DNA of 35,271 nucleotides, from positions 1 to 35,271 of IMG/VR virus record IMGVR_UViG_3300027467_000630; one strand, written 5' to 3'. Under the pieces are notes generated by a model that saw nothing but the letters and a program-made list of their open reading frames with translations, had not been told where the DNA came from and made no database searches. The DNA comes from a virus. Below, piece after piece: positions 23,600 to 30,030 of the stretch (the first letter of the stretch is position 1; each line of letters begins with the position of its first letter). A program made the position numbers and the translations under genes.

Positions 23600-24435
23600 G
23601 ACAGTGTACATGCGGAAGGTCAAATGCATACCCATACTGCGACGGCACACATAAAATGAAAAGGAAAAATATGAAAGACGGAATTATTGAAATACTTGAT
23701 AAAGATAAATTTGTTGTTCTTCAGGACGAAGAAGTGCCACAAGAAAAAGCAGGTAAGCTAGGAGTATATACAAATAAAATTGTTGAGATACCAAACTTTA
23801 TAGATCCAGACATTGTGCCAAAAATGATAAACTTTTTTGAAAATTGCGATGTCGAATGGGGAGATATTGCATTTTACGGTTCTTCAGGAAAAGGAATAAA
23901 AACAGATTCTGAAACAATGCAAAAATTTGGTTTACCAGATGAGTTTTTTGAAAAGTTAAAAAATAAATACAAAGAATCAGTAGAGTTGATCTTTGGAAGA
24001 GAAGTTAGGGCAAATACTTCACATGCTCAAAAATGGGACGTGGGCGGATTTGCAAGCCCACATTCAGATAATTCAGATAACGAAGGCAAGCCTAATGCTT
24101 TTGAAATAAATAAATATGTTGGAATTTTATATCTTAATAATGATTATGAAGGCGGAGAACTATATTTTTGTGATAAAGACAATGAAATGAAGCCATATTT
24201 GTCATTTAAGCCAAATGCGTACTCATACTACGTTTTCCCTGGCGGATATGAAAATATACATGGGGTTTCAGAAATAACAAAAGGTACAAGATATACAATG
24301 GTATCATTTTGGGATTTTGCAGATCTAGTTTATGATGATGAAACATTAGAAAGATGGAAAGAAGAAGAAAAGCAAGTAAGAATTGAACAGGCAAAACAAA
24401 AAGAAGAATGGTTAAAGGGTAACAAATATGCCTAA
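23596..24435 (+). CDS. CDGSH iron-sulfur motif fused to a 2OG-Fe(II) oxygenase (array gene 5)
   Basis: This 279-residue protein begins MRQCTCGRSNAYPYCDGTHK. It is an exact match to the CDGSH pattern CxCxxS/TxxxPxCDGS/A/TH, with C4, C6, C15 and H19 as the 3-Cys 1-His ligands of a [2Fe-2S] cluster. An oxygenase domain follows with H156 and D158 (SPHSDNS), H222 (NIHGVSE), R232 (KGTRYTM) and motif YLNNDYEGGELYF. A helical, charged tail follows (about 245-279). The ATG overlaps the previous stop in ATGA, supporting the full-length start. An internal ATG (M26, 23671) has AAAAGGA before it, so a form lacking the cluster could also be made. The cluster may deliver electrons to keep iron reduced; that is inference. 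Confidence 0.85.
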   Translation: MRQCTCGRSNAYPYCDGTHKMKRKNMKDGIIEILDKDKFVVLQDEEVPQEKAGKLGVYTNKIVEIPNFIDPDIVPKMINFFENCDVEWGDIAFYGSSGKGIKTDSETMQKFGLPDEFFEKLKNKYKESVELIFGREVRANTSHAQKWDVGGFASPHSDNSDNEGKPNAFEINKYVGILYLNNDYEGGELYFCDKDNEMKPYLSFKPNAYSYYVFPGGYENIHGVSEITKGTRYTMVSFWDFADLVYDDETLERWKEEEKQVRIEQAKQKEEWLKGNKYA

Positions 24436-25015
24436 TTTTTTATATGAAGATTTTGAAAAAATTTCTTATTATAAAAATGTTATTGACGACCCAAAATTTC
24501 TTATATCTTTAATAGAAAGATCTGACGAGAGCTTAGACGAAAATTCAAAAATACCCAAGTGGACAGAGTGGTCTGCAAGTGGAGATACTCCATATATTTT
24601 TGGATATCAAAAAAGATTTAAAGACAACCTTGAAAATGATTCAAATTCAGATGTAAGAAGAATTATTACGATACTAAACATGGCAATAGTTGGTGCATCT
24701 CAAGACTATGCAAATCGGCATTCTATAAATATTGGCACGTTAACTCCTCTTTCAGTAAGCAAATACTCAACTGGAAAATCAATGGGTCCCCACGTAGACG
24801 ATTACGGAAATGGTGATGACCCTAATATTTCAGTTGTTTTATATCTTAATGACGACTATGTGGGTGGAGAACTGTTTTTTAGAGAGCAAGGCGTTAAAAT
24901 AAAACCAGAAGCTGGAAGTATAGTTATATTTCCTTCGGTAGAACCATATTATCATGAGTCTTTGCCAGTCGAAAGCGGCATCAAATACATGGCCCCAGGT
25001 TTCTGGCGTAAATAA
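24428..25015 (+). CDS. 2OG-Fe(II) oxygenase, prolyl-4-hydroxylase type (array gene 6)
   Basis: This is the smallest member at 195 residues. Fe ligands are H122 and D124 (GPHVDDY) and H176 (YYHESLP), with Lys K186 (SGIKYMAPGFW) for 2-oxoglutarate and central motif YLNDDYVGGELFFRE. KPEAGSIVIFPS is the standard strand before the distal His. The start overlaps the previous stop by 8 bases. It is last in the array; its stop is 21 bases before the collagen-like fibre, which has its own promoter box. Confidence 0.9.
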   Translation: MPNFLYEDFEKISYYKNVIDDPKFLISLIERSDESLDENSKIPKWTEWSASGDTPYIFGYQKRFKDNLENDSNSDVRRIITILNMAIVGASQDYANRHSINIGTLTPLSVSKYSTGKSMGPHVDDYGNGDDPNISVVLYLNDDYVGGELFFREQGVKIKPEAGSIVIFPSVEPYYHESLPVESGIKYMAPGFWRK

Positions 25016-25019
25016 AAGG

Positions 25020-25028
25020 TGGTATAAT
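25020..25028 (+). promoter_or_regulatory. Extended -10 TGGTATAAT upstream of the collagen-like fibre
   Basis: TATAAT (25023-25028) preceded by TGG ends 8 bases before ATG 25037. Transcription would start at or next to the ATG, giving a leaderless mRNA. No good -35 is seen (TTTCTG at the right distance). The nearest ribosome-site-like string (AAGGTGG) is 14 bases from the ATG, too far to be ideal. Confidence 0.5.
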
Positions 25029-25036
25029 TTAAAGAT

Positions 25037-26173
25037 ATGGGAACAACAGGAAAAGGATTTAGATATCCACAATATTCAGACACGCCAGACGTGCCTAGAG
25101 ATCTTTCGTATTTAGCAGCAGATGTTGATGCTTACTTAGACGCTCATCCAGGCCCTCAAGGTCCTGCTGCAACAATTCAAATAGGAACAATCACTACGGT
25201 TGCATCAACGGTTCCTGCAGCAGTTACAAACGTTGGAACAGAAACAGATGCAATATTTAATTTTACATTGCCTAGAGGCGTAGATGGAATAATTGGTGGT
25301 GACGGTCCAGCAGGACCATCAAATGTACTTCAAATTGGAACAGTTCAAACAGGAGCTGCAGGTTCTTCAGCAGTCGCAACAATAACTGGTACATCTCCAT
25401 CGCAAACATTAAATTTTGTTATACCTAAAGGTGATACAGGTGCAACAGGAGCAACAGGGCCACAGGGTCCAAAGGGTGATGCAGCAGCAACAATAAATGT
25501 TGGATCAACTACAACTGGTGCTGCTGGAACCAATGCATCAGTTACAAATTCTGGAACATCAAGTGCTGTTGTATTAAACTTTACAATACCACGAGGTGCA
25601 ACAGGTGCAACAGGACCCCAAGGTCCAGCTGGAGCAGATGGTGCAGCTGCAACACTTGATCCAATTAATGGTCTTGCTTCATTTCCAGCTCCAATTCCAG
25701 GTTCATCGTACGGCGTTAACTCAAATTGGTTTCCAGTAGCAAATAATTATGTTTCTATAGGACAGCCGATTGACGCTGGATTAGGGGTAACTACCAACAA
25801 ATTTTGGAAAACAATTTATTCCAACACTGGAACAATTAACACCTCAGATTTAAGATTAAAAACAGATATACAAGATTCCACCCTCGGACTTGATTTTATA
25901 AATTCTTTACGTCCAGTAAGTTATAAATTTATAGAAGGCGGAAGAGATCAATACGGTGACATTATTCCAGGTTCTAGAACACACTGGGGGTTAATTGCAC
26001 AAGAAGTAAAATCTGTAATAGATACCACAGGCGTAGAAGATTTTGCTGGTTGGGTTCTTTTAGATAAATCTGATTCAAATTCAGAACAAGCGCTTAGATA
26101 TGAAGAATTCATTGCACCACTAATTAAAGCAGTTCAAGAGCTTACAGCAAGAGTTGAAGCTTTAGAGGCTTAA
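25037..26173 (+). CDS. Collagen-like tail fibre with C-terminal S74 self-cleaving chaperone
   Basis: This 378-residue protein has an N-terminal fibre base (FRYPQYSDTPDVPRDLSYLA). Three repeats of the unit TIxxGTxTTGAAG...LNFTIPRG follow (about 45-80, 95-130 and 150-190), linked by Gly-X-Y triplets, including two six-triplet runs (GDTGATGATGPQGPKGDA and GATGATGPQGPAGADGAA). After a tip domain comes the S74 domain from S270: SDLRLKTDI holds the Ser/Lys dyad S270 and K275, followed by LRPVSYKF, GLIAQEV and LRYEEFIAPLIKAVQEL. In known phage fibres this domain drives trimer folding and then cuts itself off just before the Ser. The collagen prolines sit at the X position of triplets. Confidence 0.9.
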   Translation: MGTTGKGFRYPQYSDTPDVPRDLSYLAADVDAYLDAHPGPQGPAATIQIGTITTVASTVPAAVTNVGTETDAIFNFTLPRGVDGIIGGDGPAGPSNVLQIGTVQTGAAGSSAVATITGTSPSQTLNFVIPKGDTGATGATGPQGPKGDAAATINVGSTTTGAAGTNASVTNSGTSSAVVLNFTIPRGATGATGPQGPAGADGAAATLDPINGLASFPAPIPGSSYGVNSNWFPVANNYVSIGQPIDAGLGVTTNKFWKTIYSNTGTINTSDLRLKTDIQDSTLGLDFINSLRPVSYKFIEGGRDQYGDIIPGSRTHWGLIAQEVKSVIDTTGVEDFAGWVLLDKSDSNSEQALRYEEFIAPLIKAVQELTARVEALEA

Positions 26174-26174
26174 A

Positions 26175-27986
26175 ATGTCTTATAAGTATAAAATACTAAA
26201 AGACAATCCTTTAGCGCTTTACATGTTGGAAGAAGTTCGTTCAGGCGACTCTTCAAATTATACAAGTATATTGTCACAATTTGCAACATATCAAGACTTA
26301 AAGGATAATGGCGTTTCTTATGCTACATTAAGCGGAATGCCCGTGTGGGATTCTTCAGGAAACGGTTTTGATGGTTTTGCTACAGACGCCTCAGACAAAG
26401 AAATATTTCCAATTATATCAGGAGCTATAAGAGGAACTGAGGTTCGTCCTATTACAATTTTACATTTTCCAGTAAAAGGAATAGCAAATAGCACATATGC
26501 TGATGATGAGTTTTCCATAGAGGTTTGGGCATCTTTACCACAAACAACAAATGGGTCAATTCCACTTATTGCAGATAGTACAAATAATATAGGCTTATTT
26601 TATGAAAATGGAACAATAACATTTTCAGTGCAAGGACAAAGCATATCTCAAACAGTTGTAACAACAGAAGCACTTTATATAGTTGCATCATTTACAGCTT
26701 CTAGCATTTATTTATATATAGATGGAGTTTTAAAGCAAAATAAATCTTTAAATAATTTTTTATTTACAAATGATGTTGTAAATTTTGCGTGTGGCCCATC
26801 TAATGAAACTTTTGTAATTGATGGATTAGCATTTTATAAAAAAACATTATCTCAGTCTCAAATATTAAATCATTACAACGCAGGCAATGTAGAAACACCA
26901 ACAACGCAAATTGTTAATCCAGACGGTGGTGTATTGTTCTCAATGAATACAAATAAAACAACAACTGTTTTTGAGTACGAATATCCCAAAGCTAAACCAT
27001 GGAATTATTTTGCAGATTCAAATGTAGAGGTATCTTTAGATCAACAGTCTATTTATATAAAGCAAACAGATATTCCTTCTACAGCAAATTTTAGTTTTAC
27101 AGATTCTATTGTTGTTCCAGATTATTTAAACATATCCTCATCTTTAATATTTTTTGATGACGATTCTTACGGCATAACTGTGGAAGCAAGCATAGATGAA
27201 ACAAATTGGATTGAGTGTGAAAATTCTATGCCACTTCCATTTTTTAATAAAAACGATAATCAAATAGAAAACGTTTTATATATTAGGGTCACTATGACAT
27301 CTTCTGATACAAGTAAATATTTTCCAACTTTGAGAAAAATTAGATTGTTATTCTTCAGCGATAAAGACTGCTATTCAGACAACTCTGGTGCAAGAGTTTT
27401 TTCAGATTATGATTATGGATTACCTCATAAAAATCATTTAAACCTATCTTATTGCAAAATGAATGGGTTAAAGATGTATGACGGACATGGGTTTAGTACA
27501 GACTATTCAGAAAATGTAAAAACTATTGAAATGATATTTACGCCAGATGGTGGCAGCAACGTACTATTTAGTACGCAAGATGCAATTTATGGATGGGACT
27601 CAAGCGGGAATATCTATTCGACAAATGTATTAAATGTACATATAAATGGAATAGATGTTACATCACACACAAATATCTCAGATCATTTTATCAGTGGGTA
27701 CCAGCATCACGTGGCTATTGTGCTTGAAGACGACTGCGGTTTAAATATAAAGTTTAATCAAAATCAAGATGATTCTCAGTACGGCGGGGCCAATGTATAT
27801 ACTAACATAGCCCTATATGATTCTGAACTGCTAGAGTCTGAGCTATATAATCATTACCTACTATATACGGATAGATATTCGACAAGAATTAATGATACCA
27901 GCCTGTCACTAGCAGAGAGTGTTGCTGGACAGGACGGAACAGCTTTTTACATTGTAGAAAGACAACCTCTAGCGACAAATATATAG
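26175..27986 (+). CDS. LamG/concanavalin A-like structural protein, 603 aa
   Basis: The N-terminus (KILKDNPLALYMLEEVRSGD) leads into DSSGNGFDG (about 57-65) and a LamG-like jelly roll (about 115-240: FSIEVWASLPQT, LYIVASFTASSIYLYIDG, IDGLAFYKKTLSQSQILNHY). This fold binds sugars in many viral and secreted proteins, so a host-surface binding role is plausible. A second, similar domain (TIEMIFTPDGGSNVLFST, YQHHVAIVLEDD, NIALYDSELLESELYNHYLL) follows a linker near 450-580. The ATG follows the preceding stop by one base. A weak hairpin follows the gene. The binding ligand is unknown. Confidence 0.75.
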   Translation: MSYKYKILKDNPLALYMLEEVRSGDSSNYTSILSQFATYQDLKDNGVSYATLSGMPVWDSSGNGFDGFATDASDKEIFPIISGAIRGTEVRPITILHFPVKGIANSTYADDEFSIEVWASLPQTTNGSIPLIADSTNNIGLFYENGTITFSVQGQSISQTVVTTEALYIVASFTASSIYLYIDGVLKQNKSLNNFLFTNDVVNFACGPSNETFVIDGLAFYKKTLSQSQILNHYNAGNVETPTTQIVNPDGGVLFSMNTNKTTTVFEYEYPKAKPWNYFADSNVEVSLDQQSIYIKQTDIPSTANFSFTDSIVVPDYLNISSSLIFFDDDSYGITVEASIDETNWIECENSMPLPFFNKNDNQIENVLYIRVTMTSSDTSKYFPTLRKIRLLFFSDKDCYSDNSGARVFSDYDYGLPHKNHLNLSYCKMNGLKMYDGHGFSTDYSENVKTIEMIFTPDGGSNVLFSTQDAIYGWDSSGNIYSTNVLNVHINGIDVTSHTNISDHFISGYQHHVAIVLEDDCGLNIKFNQNQDDSQYGGANVYTNIALYDSELLESELYNHYLLYTDRYSTRINDTSLSLAESVAGQDGTAFYIVERQPLATNI

Positions 27987-27987
27987 T

Positions 27988-28012
27988 TTTTTGTCACTTA
28001 GCCTGACAAAAA
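27988..28012 (+). terminator. AT-rich hairpin after the LamG-like gene
   Basis: TTTTTGTCA (27988-27996) pairs with TGACAAAAA (28004-28012), a 9-bp stem with a 7-base loop just after the stop. It is weak, with no T-run after it on the plus strand. The next promoter overlaps its downstream edge. It may separate fibre and head transcription. Confidence 0.4.
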
Positions 28013-28014
28013 GA

Positions 28015-28043
28015 TGGACTTTGATAGTATTTAATGGTAGAAT
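28015..28043 (+). promoter_or_regulatory. Promoter TGGACT-17-TAGAAT for the head genes
   Basis: TGGACT (28015-28020) is followed after a 17-base spacer ending in TGG by TAGAAT (28038-28043). The start site would lie about 2-4 bases before ATG 28053, giving a near-leaderless mRNA. The string AATGGTAGAATA also occurs at the holin promoter. Confidence 0.6.
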
Positions 28044-28052
28044 AGAGACAGT

Positions 28053-28391
28053 ATGGAAATATTAAATAAGAAATCTCAGTATATTGAAGAAACAACGCTA
28101 GGCATATACGTATGGGAAATGCCAGACGGACGTTGGATAGGAGACGACGATGGAAACTTCTTGTCAGTCACATCCAAAAAAGGAAACAAATCAAGAATGG
28201 ATGCTTTGGCTAGAGAGGTTCGCTCGTACGGTATATATGAGGGCAGGCCTAAATTTCTTTCTGGACGCAGAAAGATTGACGACGAAGAGTACGAATATCA
28301 AAAACAAAGACTTGAGTGGGGATTGACCCCAGATCCTTTGGATATTGGCGTATACAAAGATTCTATTTTAAGGGACGGTAAAGTACAATGA
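28053..28391 (+). CDS. Hypothetical protein preceding the portal, 112 aa
   Basis: No named family is recognised. IYVWEMPDGRWIGDDDGNFL (about 18-37) is a two-strand hairpin pattern, followed by a basic stretch (SKKGNKSRMDALAREVRSYG) and an acidic-basic helix (KIDDEEYEYQKQRLEWGLTP). It has a leaderless-type start and is coupled to the portal by an ATGA overlap, so it is likely expressed with head genes and may be structural or assembly-related. Confidence 0.65.
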   Translation: MEILNKKSQYIEETTLGIYVWEMPDGRWIGDDDGNFLSVTSKKGNKSRMDALAREVRSYGIYEGRPKFLSGRRKIDDEEYEYQKQRLEWGLTPDPLDIGVYKDSILRDGKVQ

Positions 28392-29977
28392 GAGCAGAGT
28401 TTGTAGAAGACGATTATTCTCAAGATGATAATACAATTGAGATCTCAAACACTGGAGATTGGTTTTCTTTTAAAAAAGAAAAAGAGCATGACGACCCATT
28501 TAAAATAGGCATTGAAGATGTTAAAAAACTAAGAGGACTTGGCCCCACATTTAGAAGAAAAATTAGCAGAGATTTTTCAAAAGCATTTACTGGCGTAGGC
28601 GGAGTTTCAACTCAACAAAATCTATTACAACAGGCAATCACTGGCTATGCAATGTTTGACCTCGTTGAACCAACTTACAATTTAGAATATCTTTCACAAG
28701 TTTATGAAATATCAACATATAATTATGCTGCAGTTAATGCCAAGGTTTCAAATATAGTTGGACTAGGTTATACTTTTCATGAAACATCAAAAGCAAAAGA
28801 TGCATTAGATCAAATTACAGATGATAAACAACTTGAGAGAGCTCGTGCAAAAATTAATAGAATTAAAATGGGCTTAGATAAATGGCTTGACGATTGTAAT
28901 GAGGAAGAGTCGTTTACAGAAACCCTTATAAAGGCCTACACCGACCTTGAGGCGACTGGAAACGGTTACATAGAGATCGGACGTACCACAGCTGGAGATA
29001 TAGGCTATATCGGTCATATACCAGCAAAAACAATGCGTGTACGACGTTTGCGTGATGGATTTGTTCAATTGCTTTATGGCAAGGCTGTATATTTTAGAAA
29101 TTTTGGCGACCTAGAAACACCAAATCCAATTGCTGGACAAGAAGATCGTCCAAATGAAATTATTCATTTAAAGAAATATACTCCAATGAATAATTATTAC
29201 GGTGTTCCAGATATTATTGCTGCTCAGCAAGCTCTTGCAGGAAATGAATTTGCTGGAAGATATAACCTTGATTATTTTGAAAATAAAGCCGTACCAAGAT
29301 ATATTATTACGGTAAAGGGTGCAAAACTTTCACCAGAATCAGAAAGAAAATTGCTTGAATTTTTCCAGGTAGGTCTTAAGGGCAAAAACCATAGATCACT
29401 TTATATTCCTTTGCCTGCAGATAGCCCTGATTCAAAAGTTGAATTTAAGATGGAGCCTATTGAGGCGGGAGAGCAAGAGTCTTCATTTAACATTTATCGT
29501 AAGACAAATAGAGATGAAATACTATTAGCACATCGTGTTCCAATAAATAAAATTGGTTTACCTGAAGGCGCTTCATTAGCAAATGCTCGTGATGCGGATA
29601 AAACATTTAAAGAGCAAGTTTGCAGACCTGCACAGGATAGACTTGAGAAAAAGCTTAATTATTTAATTGCTGAAAAGACAGACGTTGTTGAATTAAAATT
29701 CAATGAATTAAGTTTGACAGACGAAGAGACACAAAGCCGCATTGATGAAATTTATTTGAGAATGAAGGTAGTTGTTCCAAATGAAATTCGTATCAGAAAA
29801 GGAATGGTTCCAATTGAAGGTGGAGACGAGCCAGTAGAATTAAAGCCACAGCAGGTGGCAGATCAGCAAGCTAAGTCCACTGGAAATAGAGCTCGTGACA
29901 GAGCTCGTGCAAATAATGCCCCAGACAAATCTGGCGAAGGAAGAAATGCCAAGGGGGACGGACCTAAAGTCAAATAG
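28388..29977 (+). CDS. Portal protein (PBSX/HK97-like)
   Basis: This 529-residue protein forms the dodecameric ring through which DNA enters and leaves the head. Family features are YEISTYNYAAVNAKVSNIVG (about 108-127), the helical stretch then DLEATGNGYIEIGR (about 187-200), GYIGHIPAKTMRVRR, NEIIHLKKYTPMNNYYGVPD (about 257-276), FENKAVPRYIITVKG, and AHRVPINKIG. The C-terminal about 50 residues are basic and disordered (NRARDRARANNAPDKSGEGR). The order of small protein, portal, protease and capsid is classic. The start is an ATGA overlap with the preceding gene. Confidence 0.9.
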   Translation: MRAEFVEDDYSQDDNTIEISNTGDWFSFKKEKEHDDPFKIGIEDVKKLRGLGPTFRRKISRDFSKAFTGVGGVSTQQNLLQQAITGYAMFDLVEPTYNLEYLSQVYEISTYNYAAVNAKVSNIVGLGYTFHETSKAKDALDQITDDKQLERARAKINRIKMGLDKWLDDCNEEESFTETLIKAYTDLEATGNGYIEIGRTTAGDIGYIGHIPAKTMRVRRLRDGFVQLLYGKAVYFRNFGDLETPNPIAGQEDRPNEIIHLKKYTPMNNYYGVPDIIAAQQALAGNEFAGRYNLDYFENKAVPRYIITVKGAKLSPESERKLLEFFQVGLKGKNHRSLYIPLPADSPDSKVEFKMEPIEAGEQESSFNIYRKTNRDEILLAHRVPINKIGLPEGASLANARDADKTFKEQVCRPAQDRLEKKLNYLIAEKTDVVELKFNELSLTDEETQSRIDEIYLRMKVVVPNEIRIRKGMVPIEGGDEPVELKPQQVADQQAKSTGNRARDRARANNAPDKSGEGRNAKGDGPKVK

Positions 29978-30015
29978 GTTTACTCAACTGCTATTTGCGT
30001 TATAGTAAATAACCG

Positions 30016-30021
30016 TATAAA
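30016..30021 (+). promoter_or_regulatory. Possible -10 (TATAAA) before the protease gene
   Basis: TATAAA ends 9 bases before ATG 30031, a spacing like that at 25037 and 28053. The protease gene has no ribosome site upstream of its ATG, which fits a leaderless start. The TGn element and a good -35 are both missing. An alternative -10, TATAGT, lies at 30001-30006. Confidence 0.3.
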
Positions 30022-30030
30022 ATTAAGCAT

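Noticed and set aside
25037-25640. A true bacterial collagen-like surface protein captured from the host
   Set aside because: The S74 domain, fibre base and LNFTIPRG linkers are phage fibre hallmarks, so it is a fibre rather than a host gene.
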